This document shows positions 1 through 11,050 of a stretch of 64,000 bases of DNA, piece after piece. Source of the stretch: Roseovarius sp. (GTDB lineage: Bacteria > Pseudomonadota > Alphaproteobacteria > Rhodobacterales > Rhodobacteraceae); the NCBI GenBank assembly GCA_027493545.1, contig JAOSKR010000001.1, forward strand, positions 338,001 to 402,000. Reading direction: 5' to 3'. The notes under the pieces were generated by a model. The model saw only the letters and a program-made list of their open reading frames with translations, searched no databases and was not told the origin of the DNA. Position 1 is the first letter of the stretch. Each line of letters starts with the position of its first letter. The translations under genes were made by a program, and so were the position numbers.

Positions 1-397
1 CGACCGCATGGTCAAGGACGCCGAGACCCACGCCGAGGACGACAAGAAGAAGCGCGAACTGGTCGAGGCCCGCAACCAGGCCGAAAGCCTCATCCATTCG
101 ACCGAAAAGTCGCTGCAAGAGCATGGCGACAAGGTCGACCCGACCACCGTCGAGGTGATCGAACTGGCGGTGGCCGCGCTCAGGGACGACCTCGAGAAGG
201 AGGATGTCGGCGCCGACAAGATCCGCTCGGGCATCCAGAACGTGACCGAGGCCGCGATGAAGCTCGGCGAGGCAATCTACAAGGCCAGCCAGGAAGAGAC
301 CGAGGATGACGGACCCAAGGCCACCGATGACGGCCCCGGCGAAGACGACATCGTCGATGCCGATTTCGAGGATCTCGACGACGACAAGCGCGCCTGA
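1..397 (+). CDS. dnaK: Chaperone DnaK, C-terminal fragment (5' end outside window)
   Basis: This is the last ~132 codons of Hsp70, open at the left edge of the window. It covers the end of the helical lid and the acidic, disordered tail. The segment from about residue 10 to 95 is charged and helical, and the end is rich in Asp/Glu ([16 protein letters not shown]), as in the EEVD-like tails of bacterial DnaK. The lid closes over peptide in the substrate domain. dnaJ follows after 75 bp on the same strand, the classic dnaKJ order. The ATPase domain lies upstream and is not visible. Confidence 0.95.
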   Translation, partial: DRMVKDAETHAEDDKKKRELVEARNQAESLIHSTEKSLQEHGDKVDPTTVEVIELAVAALRDDLEKEDVGADKIRSGIQNVTEAAMKLGEAIYKASQEETEDDGPKATDDGPGEDDIVDADFEDLDDDKRA

Positions 398-408
398 ACG
401 GCGCGCCG

Positions 409-438
409 GTCAGCGGGGGCCATCGGCCCCCGCCTGAC
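409..438 (+). promoter_or_regulatory. dnaK-dnaJ intergenic hairpin
   Basis: A 5-bp plus 8-bp stem (GTCAG/CTGAC and CGGGGGCC/GGCCCCCG) with one bulged C and a 3-nt loop sits between the dnaK stop and dnaJ. There is no U-run, so a full terminator is unlikely. It may stabilise the dnaK 3' end or reduce readthrough, giving less DnaJ than DnaK (inference). Confidence 0.6.
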
Positions 439-472
439 TCCGCCCGTCTGACTCTGCCAGAGGAGATCCGAG

Positions 473-1630
473 ATGGCCAAGCGGGACTATTACGACGTAC
501 TCGGTCTTTCCCGGGGCGCGTCGGCCGAGGAAATCAAGAAGGCCTATCGGAAGAAGGCCAAGGAACTCCACCCCGACCGCAACAAGGACCACCCCGGCGC
601 CGAGACCGAATTCAAGGAAGCCGGTGAGGCCTACGACGTTCTGAAAGACCCCGACAAGAAGGCCGCCTACGACCGATTCGGCCATGCCGCCTTTGACGGC
701 GGCATGGGCGGCCGCGGGCCGCGCCCGGGCGGTGGCATGGGCGGCGGCCATGGCGATTTCGCCAGCGCCTTTTCCGACGTCTTCGACGACCTTTTCGGCG
801 ATTTCATGGGCGGCGGCCGCGGCGGCGGCGGCCGGCAGCGGGCGGCGCGCGGTTCCGACCTGCGCTACAATCTGCGGGTGACGCTGGAAGAGGCCCATGC
901 CGGCCTGCAGAAAAGCATCAACGTTCCCAGTTCGGTGATGTGCGACGCCTGCAAGGGTTCGGGCGCCGAGGGCGGCGCCGAACCCAGCCAGTGCCCGACC
1001 TGTTCGGGCATGGGCAAGGTGCGCGCCCAGCAGGGCTTCTTCACCGTCGAGCGCACCTGCCCCACCTGCTCGGGGCTGGGTCAGATCATCAAGAACCCGT
1101 GCAAGACCTGCCACGGCGCCGGCCGTGTCGAGAAGGACCGCACGCTCAGCGTCAACATTCCCGCCGGCGTCGAGACCGGCACCCGCATCCGCTTGGCGGG
1201 CGAGGGCGAGGCCGGGATGCGCGGCGGTCCGGCCGGCGATCTCTACATCTTCATCGAGGTCGCCCCGCACGAGCTTTTCCAGCGCGAGGACCGCAACCTC
1301 TTCTGCCGCGTGCCGGTGGCGCTGAGCACGGCGGCGCTTGGCGGCGACATCGAGGTGCCCACCATCGACGGCGGACGCAGCCGCGTGAAAATCCCCGAAG
1401 GCTCGCAATCGGGCCGGCAGATGCGGCTCAGGGGCAAGGGCATGCCGGGGCTGCGCGGCGGGCCCCATGGCGACATGTTCATCGAACTTGCCGTCGAGAC
1501 CCCGGTGAACCTGACCGCGCGGCAAAAGGAACTCCTGCGCGAGTTCGCCGGGCTGAGCGAGGACAACAACCCCGAAAGCCACAGCTTCCTGTCGTCGGTC
1601 AAGAAGTTCTGGGACAGCATGAAAAGCTGA
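473..1630 (+). CDS. dnaJ: Chaperone DnaJ (Hsp40)
   Basis: A co-chaperone that delivers unfolded clients to DnaK and stimulates its ATPase in the cytoplasm. The 385-aa protein shows the whole type I layout: a J domain with the HPD motif at residues 33-35, a Gly/Phe-rich linker at about 75-125, four CxxCxGxG zinc repeats ([32 protein letters not shown]) at about 155-220, and the C-terminal client-binding domains. AGGAG lies about 8 nt before the ATG. It is cotranscribed with dnaK, separated by a strong hairpin. Confidence 0.98.
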   Translation: MAKRDYYDVLGLSRGASAEEIKKAYRKKAKELHPDRNKDHPGAETEFKEAGEAYDVLKDPDKKAAYDRFGHAAFDGGMGGRGPRPGGGMGGGHGDFASAFSDVFDDLFGDFMGGGRGGGGRQRAARGSDLRYNLRVTLEEAHAGLQKSINVPSSVMCDACKGSGAEGGAEPSQCPTCSGMGKVRAQQGFFTVERTCPTCSGLGQIIKNPCKTCHGAGRVEKDRTLSVNIPAGVETGTRIRLAGEGEAGMRGGPAGDLYIFIEVAPHELFQREDRNLFCRVPVALSTAALGGDIEVPTIDGGRSRVKIPEGSQSGRQMRLRGKGMPGLRGGPHGDMFIELAVETPVNLTARQKELLREFAGLSEDNNPESHSFLSSVKKFWDSMKS

Positions 1631-1685
1631 CCCGGGCCGGGCGCGGTTAACCTTCCGCTAACCACGCGTGCGCCATGCTGGCGGC

Positions 1686-2459
1686 ATGACGCATCACCTC
1701 GGCCTTTCAGACATGGCACTGCCGCTTTTCGACAGCGACGACTGCCGCCCGGAAACCGCGGCGGCATCCGCCCCGGTCGGCGCGCAGCCCTCCTATCTCC
1801 GCGATCACCGCAAGCGGCTGCGCGACCGCTTCCTTGCCGGCGGTGCCGCCGCGCTGCCCGATTACGAGATGCTCGAACTGGTGCTTTTCCGCGCCATCCC
1901 GCGCCGCGACGTCAAGCCGCTGGCGCGGGCGCTGATCGAGGCCTTCGGCGATTTCAACGGCGTGCTCTCGGCCCCGACGCACCGGCTGGCCGCCATCGAC
2001 GGCGTCGGCGAGGCGGTGATCTGCGAATTGAAGGTGGTCGAGGCGGCGGCGCATCGCCTCTCGCAGGCGCGCATCCGCCGCAGGCCGATCCTGTCGTCCT
2101 GGGATGCGCTGCTCGAATACTGCCGCACCACCATGGCGCACCGCGCGACCGAACAGTTCCGCGTCTTCTATCTCGACCGCAAGAACACGCTGATCGCCGA
2201 TGAGGAACAGGCGCGGGGCACGGTGGATCATGTCCCCGTCTACCCGCGCGAGATCGTCAAGCGGGCGCTGCTGCTGGATGCCAGCGCGCTCATCCTCGTG
2301 CACAACCACCCCTCGGGCGACCCGACGCCATCGCAGGCCGACATCGCCATGACCGCGCAGGTCGCCGCCGCCGCCGACGCGCTCGGCATCGTGGTGCATG
2401 ACCATGTCATCGTCGGCCGCTCGCACGAGCTGAGTTTTCGCGCCGAGGGGCTGCTCTGA
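1686..2459 (+). CDS. radC: RadC/JAMM-domain DNA repair-associated protein
   Basis: RadC-family protein of about 257 aa. A helix-hairpin-helix region (around YEMLELVLFRAIPR and IDGVGEAV) is followed by an MPN/JAMM domain with the metal motif HNHPSGDPTPSQAD near residues 205-218. The biochemical role of RadC is unsettled; the old link to recombination repair is doubtful. The start is uncertain: an in-frame GTG at 1668, ATG at 1686 and ATG at 1713 all lack a clear Shine-Dalgarno. It lies downstream of dnaJ and converges on the next gene with only 5 bp between stops. Confidence 0.9.
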   Translation: MTHHLGLSDMALPLFDSDDCRPETAAASAPVGAQPSYLRDHRKRLRDRFLAGGAAALPDYEMLELVLFRAIPRRDVKPLARALIEAFGDFNGVLSAPTHRLAAIDGVGEAVICELKVVEAAAHRLSQARIRRRPILSSWDALLEYCRTTMAHRATEQFRVFYLDRKNTLIADEEQARGTVDHVPVYPREIVKRALLLDASALILVHNHPSGDPTPSQADIAMTAQVAAAADALGIVVHDHVIVGRSHELSFRAEGLL

Positions 2460-2464
2460 CGACG

Positions 2465-4048
2465 CTAACGCACCCAGACCTCGACCCGGCGGTTGATCTG
2501 CCGGCCCCAGGCGCTGTCGTCGCAGGCCATCGGCATCGCTGCGCCGAACCCCACCGCCTCGAGCCCGATACGCGCCAGGTTCGCCGTCTCGGCGGCCTCG
2601 GCCACCGCGTCGCGGACCGCCTCGGCCCGGCGTTCCGAAATCCGCAGGTTGGCGGCGGTCGACCCGCGGCTGTCGCTGAAGCCCACGAAGACCAGCCGCC
2701 GGGCGTCATAGAGCCCGGTTTCCAACGCCCGCGCCAGTTGCCGCACGTTCGAGCGCGACTGCGCGTCGAGCCGCACCGACCCGTCCTCGAAGCGGAAACT
2801 CGTGGTCAACCGGTTGAGCGGCGTCAGAAAGGCCGCCATCTGCTGCAAGGTTTCAAGCCCGGTCGCCAACTCCGCCTCCGAGCCGTTCTCGGGTCCGGCC
2901 CGGGCGATGGCGTTGGCCAGCCGGTCGCCCTGCGCGGCCAGCGGAATTTCCTCGGGCGCCTGATCGACGAAACCGGCGCGGCGGATAACCAGCTGCGCGG
3001 CGGGCTCGCGCAGATAGGCGAGGAACTCGCGCACCAGCCGGGGAAAGCGCCGCGCCGGCAGGTAGAGGAACATCGGCGCGGTCAGCGGGTAATCCTCGGT
3101 CTTGACCGCCTGCCGCGTGGCCCACAACGAAAACCCGCACTCGCCGCGGATCGCCGCTTCGTGCGCGTCGCCGGTCTCCGCCCGGCTGGTCACGCCCAGC
3201 GCAAAAGGATCGGCCGCCACCGCACCGGCCAGTTCCGGCCCGGCGGGGTGGCGCGTGACCCCTTCGGCAAGGGACGCGCCGACGGGTTTCAGCAGCCGGT
3301 CCCCGGTCGCCTGACCCAGCCCGGTATCGGTGGCGTGCACATGCACCGCGATCGGCGCGTCCGGCCCGCCCAGCGCCTGCCAGTTGGTGATGTCGCCGCT
3401 CAGCACGCCGGCCAGTTCGCCCATCGACAGCGCCTGCACCGGATTGGACGGCGCCACCACCGGCACCAGCGCATCGAGCGCGATCACCCTCGCGGTGCCG
3501 CGCGCGGTGAAATCTCCCATCCCCGCCGCGACGGCGCGATCGGCCTCATCGGGGCGGACCTCGCGCAGCGACATCACGACATCGGCCTGATCAGCCAGGA
3601 GATCGGCAAAGCCTTTCTCCGAGTCGCTCAGGCGAAAGGTGAATTCTCCCAGGGTCCGGTCACCATTGGGATCGGTGATCGCGTAGACGGTTTCGCGGTC
3701 CGAAAAGTCGCGGCGCCCGAAGCGGTGGCCATTGCGGACCGCAAACGCCTCGATCAGCGCCGGCATCAGCACCCGGCCCACCCCCGGCGCCCCGGAAAAG
3801 GTGATTCGGGCGATGAAATCCTCGAGATCGGGACAGCCGGGCCCGGCGCACAGCACGCCCGAACCATCGACCGTCAGTTCGCCGTAGATCGTATCGACGC
3901 GGTAAAACTCGCCGTCGAAACCCAGAAGGTCGCCGGAAATCTCGACATTGCCGTCGCGCGACGTCAGGGTCACATCCTGCGCCGCCGCCAAGGTCGGAGT
4001 ACAAAGGAAGAAAAGTGCGGCGAAACCCGCCGCACGAATGACCGCCAT
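2465..4048 (-). CDS. PstS-like substrate-binding protein fused to an OmpA domain
   Basis: A secreted 527-aa protein. A signal peptide (ending around TLAAAQ, residue 24) is followed by a PBP-like phosphate-binding fold at about 85-340, recognisable by VPVVAPSNPV, the SGDITNWQALGG block and the GFSLWATRQ strand. A C-terminal OmpA/MotB peptidoglycan-binding domain follows at about 400-527 (LVFVGFSDSRG and INRRVEVWVR). The family architecture implies a periplasmic protein tethered to the cell wall. No permease genes are nearby, so it is probably not a dedicated ABC transporter subunit. The ligand is unknown; phosphate is only suggested by the fold. Confidence 0.85.
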   Translation of the reverse strand: MAVIRAAGFAALFFLCTPTLAAAQDVTLTSRDGNVEISGDLLGFDGEFYRVDTIYGELTVDGSGVLCAGPGCPDLEDFIARITFSGAPGVGRVLMPALIEAFAVRNGHRFGRRDFSDRETVYAITDPNGDRTLGEFTFRLSDSEKGFADLLADQADVVMSLREVRPDEADRAVAAGMGDFTARGTARVIALDALVPVVAPSNPVQALSMGELAGVLSGDITNWQALGGPDAPIAVHVHATDTGLGQATGDRLLKPVGASLAEGVTRHPAGPELAGAVAADPFALGVTSRAETGDAHEAAIRGECGFSLWATRQAVKTEDYPLTAPMFLYLPARRFPRLVREFLAYLREPAAQLVIRRAGFVDQAPEEIPLAAQGDRLANAIARAGPENGSEAELATGLETLQQMAAFLTPLNRLTTSFRFEDGSVRLDAQSRSNVRQLARALETGLYDARRLVFVGFSDSRGSTAANLRISERRAEAVRDAVAEAAETANLARIGLEAVGFGAAMPMACDDSAWGRQINRRVEVWVR

Positions 4049-4071
4049 GAAACGACCCCGCCCGCAATGCT

Positions 4072-5128
4072 TCAGTTGCGGGCGATAGTCAGGTCATCAA
4101 GCAGGTTTTTCAACACCAGATAATCGCCCACCGCGTCGCAGCCGGGCATCGCCATCGTCAGTTCGCGCACTTGCATCCGTCTGGTGCCGGATTTCTGCAG
4201 CGCCTGGGCCTCGACATCCTTGCCGCAGTTGCCCTCCGTCACCTCCGCCTCGAGCGACAGGCGGATTTCGCCATCCACCAGCGCCGTGCCGGAGGGGAAG
4301 GTGTAGACCTCGGCCAGCATCGGCTCGAGCAGGCCGGGGTCACCCAGCCGGCTGACGAACCCGCCCTCGCCGCGGGCGGCGTCGGCCATCGAACGGTCGG
4401 AGCCGGACCAGACATGACCCTCGTCATCATAGTCCGCGCCATATTCGAGCGCATGGATCTGCAAGCCGTCGGGCCCGCGCCACTGCACCACCGCGCGGTC
4501 GTAATATTCCAGCGTGCTCACCTCGGCCTGCGCGACCGCACTCGGACCCGTGGCGAAGGTCGCGATGAAGACCGCGGCCTCGCTCAGCGCCGGCACGGTC
4601 AGTTCGGCGGCGCCCGCGTCGTCGGTGGCCTGCGCAAACATCATGCCGTTGTGGTGCAGCGTGAACCGCTCGCCGGCAAGACACGGCGCCGAGAGCGACA
4701 GCCGCACCATCGCCGCCGCGATGGGCTGGGCCCTCAACGCGATTTCGCAGCCGAAGGCCGGCGCGGGCTCCTCGGCGGGCAGGTCGGCGGCGATCCCGGC
4801 TCCGGCCCCGTCCGAGAGCGCCGCCAGCGCCACCGGCGCATCCGGCAGGTTCGCGGGCTGCGGCGGGGCCGCGGGCGGCACCGGCAGATCGACCACAACC
4901 GCGTCTGCGGACGGCGCCGGCAGGGCGTCGGTCACGGTCTCGGGTACGGCATCGGCCATCGTCGTCTCCGCGGCAACATCCGCCACCGCGCTGGCCGACG
5001 CCACCTGCACCCCGTCAGGCGCGCTGGCGCGCCGGGTGTCGGTGGCGTAGGTCTGCATGACATAGCCCACCCCGAACGCGCAGCCGAGCGTTCCCGAGGA
5101 TGGTGACAAGGCGTCTGGCGCTGAACAT
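4072..5128 (-). CDS. Unknown exported/anchored acidic protein, N-terminus frame-broken
   Basis: I do not recognise this protein. Its open frame starts only at a TTG (5109), but a good ATG at 5128 in another frame gives an N-terminus (MFSARRLVTILG) that runs straight into the main frame (TLGCAFGVGYVMQ) if one C of the CCC at 5093-5095 is removed. The joined product (~351 aa) then has a normal signal anchor. An Ala/Val/Pro-rich linker of about 100 residues follows, then a globular region with Cys residues and a C-terminal GCDAVGDYLVLKNL segment. It lies between the PstS/OmpA gene and secA, same strand. Confidence 0.7.
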
Positions 5129-5235
5129 CGCGCTCTCCCACTGCTTCTTAACCGGAGACGAGGTCTAGACCGGGAAAGTGGCTGTGGTGGGGCGCCCGGG
5201 TGATCTGATTTTGCCGATGCCGTGGCAGGCCGGGA

Positions 5236-7938
<2,703 letters not shown>

Positions 7939-8123
7939 GCTCTTTCCGTTCCGATGATGGGCAGAAACTTGACGGGCAATCGCTTGCCCCGGCCCCGGCA
8001 CGGCCCTAGAAGGGGCCGGAAGAGCGGTCCTGCCACTATGCCAAGGCGATGTAAGGGCCCGCCCAAAGAGTGTCAACGTCAACAGGTCGCAGCGCCCGGG
8101 CGCCGGCCAGCAAAGGACCGATC

Positions 8124-8992
8124 ATGCCCATGCCCCACCGTTCCCTCCTTGCCGCCGCGCTGGCCGTGCTCATGGCAGCCGCCCCCGCCGCCCGCGCCGA
8201 GGAAACGCCCGGCCAGACCGTCGACGCGGCCACCGTCCCGGCCACCGTGAACGACACCGAGATCACGCTCGGCCATGTCATCGCGCTGAGGGCCGAGTTG
8301 CCGCCGCAATACGACCAGTTCCCCCCGTGATGCTGTTTCAGGGCATCCTCGACCAGCTCATCCAGCAGACCCTGTTGATGCAGTCCTTCGACGGCGAGTT
8401 GTCGCGGCAAAGCGAAATCCTGATCGAGAACGAGCGCCGCGCGGTCGTCGCCGGCGAGGCCATCGCCGGGGTGGTGGGTGAGGGCATCGACGAGGCGGCG
8501 CTGAAGGCTGCCTATGACGAGGAATACCCCGCCGACGCCAACGAGACGGAATACCACGCCGCGCACATCCTGGTCGAAACCGAGGACGACGCCCGGAGCC
8601 TGATTGCCGAGCTTGCCGACGGCACCGGGTTCGCGGCGCTGGCGCGCGAGCGTTCCACCGGGCCGTCGGCGGCGGCGGGCGGCGATCTGGGCTGGTTCGG
8701 CGAGGGCGACATGGTGGGCGAGTTCTTCGCTGCCGTCGCGGCGCTGGCGCCGGGCGAAGTCTCGGCCCCGGTCCAGACCCAGTTCGGCTGGCACGTGATC
8801 AAGCTGCTCGAGACCCGCGACCGCGAACGTCCCGATTTCGAGACCGTCCGCCCCGAGCTCGAAGAACAGCTGCACGCCCGCGCGCTCTCGGCCCGCATCG
8901 ACGAGCTGACCGCCGACGCCCGCATCGTGCGCGCCGACACCGCCGGGCTCGACCCCGCCGTGATCAACGACCGCAGCCTGCTGGAAGACTGA
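8124..8992 (+). CDS. Periplasmic parvulin-type peptidyl-prolyl isomerase (one frame break)
   Basis: A SurA/PrsA-like foldase of ~289 aa. The ATG at 8124 follows AAAGGA. It encodes a signal peptide (LLAAALAVLMAAAPAARAE), a short N-terminal helical domain, a parvulin domain at about 135-225 (YHAAHILVETEDDA, GGDLGWFGEGDMV, TQFGWHVIKL) and a C-terminal helix. Reading stops early at 8328 because the C run at 8321-8326 is one base short. With seven C the frame continues into LFQGILDQLIQQ, and the gene length (3n+2) agrees. It is divergent from secA and probably helps proteins exported by it. argJ starts 2 bp after its stop. Confidence 0.9.
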
Positions 8993-8994
8993 CG

Positions 8995-10224
8995 ATGGCC
9001 GCCAAGCTCAAGCGCTCGCCGCTGGCGCCCGAAGGCTTTCCGTCGCTGCCGGAAATCGGTGGGGTCAGCTTTGCCACCGCCGCGGCGGGTGTGCGCTACG
9101 GCGGGCGTACCGACGTGATGCTGGCGCGGCTTGCCCCCGGCACCGCCATTGCCGGGGTCTTCACCCGCTCGGCGACGCGCTCTTCGGCGGTGCTCGACTG
9201 CCAGAAGAAGATCGCCTTTCACTCCGAGGCGGGCGCCGCGATCGTGGTCAATTCCGGCAACGCCAACGCCTTCACCGGTCGCCACGGCGAGGAAGCGCTG
9301 CGCGCGATCACCACGACGGTGGCGGAAACGCTGGGCGTACCCGAGACGCGGGTCTTTACCTCATCGACCGGCGTCATCGGGGAAAAGTTGCCGCACGAGC
9401 GAATCACCGCCAGGCTGGCGGAACTGCGCGACAGCCTGTCATCCGGCGCCATCGAAGCGGCCGCGCGCGCGATCATGACCACCGACACCTTTGCCAAGGG
9501 CGCGGGTGCCGAGATCGAGATCGACGGCCAGCCGGTGCGCATCAGTGGCATCGCCAAGGGCTCGGGCATGATCGCCCCCGACATGGCGACGATGCTGGTC
9601 TACATCTTCACCGATGCCGCCATCGAGCAGCCGATCCTGCAGACGCTGGTTTCGGCGTTGAACGCGACCACCTTCAACTGCATCACCGTCGATGGCGACA
9701 CCTCGACCTCGGATACGCTGCTGGTGGCGGCGACGGGCGCCTCGGGCATCCGCGTGACCGAACACAGCATGGCCTTCATGGAGGGGCTGCGCCGGGTGAT
9801 GCTCGATCTGGCGCAGCAGGTGGTGCGCGACGGCGAGGGGGCGACCAAGTTCGTGACCGTCTCGGTCACCGGCGCATCGAGCGACGCCGACGCCCGCACC
9901 CATGCGCTGTCCATCGCCAATTCGCCGCTGGTCAAGACCGCCATTGCCGGCGAAGACCCCAACTGGGGCCGGGTGGTGATGGCGGTGGGCAAATCCGGCG
10001 CCCCCGCCGACCGCGACACGCTGGCGATCTGGTTCGGCGACATACCCGTCGCGCGCGACGGCTGGGTCAGCCCCGACTACCGCGAAGAGGACGCCGCGCG
10101 CTACATGAAACAGCCGGAAATCACCATCCATGTCGATCTCGGCCTCGGCGGCGGGCAGGCGATGGTGTGGACCTGCGATCTGACCCACGGCTATATCGAC
10201 ATCAACGCCGATTACCGGTCATGA
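8995..10224 (+). CDS. argJ: Bifunctional ornithine acetyltransferase / N-acetylglutamate synthase ArgJ
   Basis: Transfers acetyl between N-acetylornithine and glutamate, so the acetyl group cycles in arginine synthesis. The 409-aa protein has the family hallmarks: VNSGNANAFTG near residue 83, SSTGVIGE near 122, and the self-cleavage site in KGSGMIAPDMATMLVYIFTDA, where the Thr of ATML becomes the N-terminal nucleophile of the beta chain. Whether it is mono- or bifunctional cannot be told from sequence. It lies between a parvulin gene and mutT, overlapping mutT by ATGA. argG of the same pathway lies at 34 kb, unlinked. Confidence 0.97.
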   Translation: MAAKLKRSPLAPEGFPSLPEIGGVSFATAAAGVRYGGRTDVMLARLAPGTAIAGVFTRSATRSSAVLDCQKKIAFHSEAGAAIVVNSGNANAFTGRHGEEALRAITTTVAETLGVPETRVFTSSTGVIGEKLPHERITARLAELRDSLSSGAIEAAARAIMTTDTFAKGAGAEIEIDGQPVRISGIAKGSGMIAPDMATMLVYIFTDAAIEQPILQTLVSALNATTFNCITVDGDTSTSDTLLVAATGASGIRVTEHSMAFMEGLRRVMLDLAQQVVRDGEGATKFVTVSVTGASSDADARTHALSIANSPLVKTAIAGEDPNWGRVVMAVGKSGAPADRDTLAIWFGDIPVARDGWVSPDYREEDAARYMKQPEITIHVDLGLGGGQAMVWTCDLTHGYIDINADYRS

Positions 10225-10619
10225 AAACGGTTCTGGTCTCGGCCGTCGCGCTGATCGACGTCGACGGCCGCGTGCTGCTGACACAGCGGCCCGAGGGCAA
10301 GCCGATGGCGGGACTGTGGGAGTTTCCCGGCGGCAAGGTCGAGCCCTTTGAGACCCCCGAGGCGGCGCTGATCCGCGAGCTGCACGAGGAGCTCGGCATC
10401 GACACCTGGGAAAGCTGTCTGGCACCCCTGACCTTCGCCAGCCACGACTACGGGGATTTCCACCTGCTGATGCCGCTGTTCGCCTGCCGCAAATGGCACG
10501 GAACGCCGCAAGCGCGCGAGGGGCAGGCGCTCAAATGGGTGCGCCCGAACCAATTGCGCGACTATCCGATGCCGCCCGCCGACATCCCGCTGATCCCGAT
10601 CCTGCGCGACTGGCTGTGA
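10221..10619 (+). CDS. mutT: MutT-type 8-oxo-dGTP diphosphatase
   Basis: A 132-aa Nudix hydrolase that cleans oxidised dGTP from the nucleotide pool. The Nudix box GGKVEPFETPEAALIRELHEELGI covers about residues 37-60 with all consensus residues (Gx5Ex7REUxEExGU). The flanks LTQRPEGKPMAGLWEFPGG and HDYGDFHLLMPLF are typical of MutT. The start ATG at 10221 overlaps the argJ stop by 4 bp, giving a translationally coupled parvulin-argJ-mutT operon. Confidence 0.93.
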   Translation: MKTVLVSAVALIDVDGRVLLTQRPEGKPMAGLWEFPGGKVEPFETPEAALIRELHEELGIDTWESCLAPLTFASHDYGDFHLLMPLFACRKWHGTPQAREGQALKWVRPNQLRDYPMPPADIPLIPILRDWL

Positions 10620-10636
10620 ACTCGCGCCAAGGTTAA

Positions 10637-10656
10637 TTGAATTTTAGTCAATTCAA
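10637..10656. promoter_or_regulatory. AT-rich inverted repeat upstream of small ORF
   Basis: TTGAATT, 6 nt, AATTCAA: 7-bp perfect arms in an AT-rich patch between mutT and the 44-codon ORF. It could be an operator or part of a promoter. No clear -35/-10 pair could be assigned. Confidence 0.35.
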
Positions 10657-10696
10657 CCAAATCGTGGTATGGTGATGGCACAAGGGAAACACAGAC

Positions 10697-10831
10697 ATGC
10701 TGCAAACCATAATGATCGGAACCTGCGTTTTCGTTCAGGGGATCTTCGCGGGCACCCTGCCGAACGGATTTCATCGCGTCAGGGTTGGCAACAAGATCTA
10801 TTCCGGCTGGCCGGTCGGCCGCAGCTCCTGA
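10697..10831 (+). CDS. Small 44-aa hypothetical protein
   Basis: A short ORF starting at ATG 10697 with AAGGGA about 9 nt upstream and ending TGA 10829-10831. The peptide begins MLQTIMIGTCVFVQGIF, is hydrophobic at the start and basic at the end (RVRVGNKIYSGWPVGRSS). Codon use looks like the surrounding genome and the composition is protein-like, not repeat-like. A small beta-rich domain is possible. I do not recognise the family with certainty; similar short proteins may exist in related species (inference). Confidence 0.5.
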   Translation: MLQTIMIGTCVFVQGIFAGTLPNGFHRVRVGNKIYSGWPVGRSS

Positions 10832-10883
10832 GCCGCGAATCCCAGGACATTTTTTGTTCAATCGGAAACGGTTCGACGGCGGG

Positions 10884-10942
10884 CACACGCCCGCCTTGGG
10901 GCGGGCGACCGTATGCCCGTCGCTGGCGCGACGGGCAAGTTC
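10884..10942. repeat. GC-rich palindromic intergenic repeat, copy A (inverted)
   Basis: Contains nested inverted repeats (GCGGGCAC/ACGCCCGC region, CCCGCC TTGG GGCGGG, and CCCGTCGC/GCGACGGG). Its reverse complement shares the CCGCCC..CCAAGGCGGGCG core with the repeat at 19548-19628. It is intergenic, on the 3' side of infB. Confidence 0.5.
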
Positions 10943-11000
10943 TTAATTCAAACGTGACACGCCATAACGGGTCTGATCTGGTGCGACACACTACGACATG

Positions 11001-11031
11001 AGAGAGGCGGGCGCCGGGCGCCCGCCTCTCT
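11001..11031 (-). terminator. Hairpin at 3' end of the infB operon
   Basis: A 14-bp perfect inverted repeat GAGAGGCGGGCGCC / GGCGCCCGCCTCTC lies 20 bp beyond the infB stop. There is no clear U-run on the minus strand, so it may act with Rho or as an RNA-stabilising stem rather than as a classical intrinsic terminator. Confidence 0.55.
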
Positions 11032-11050
11032 CCGTCATGCGCTGCGGGCG

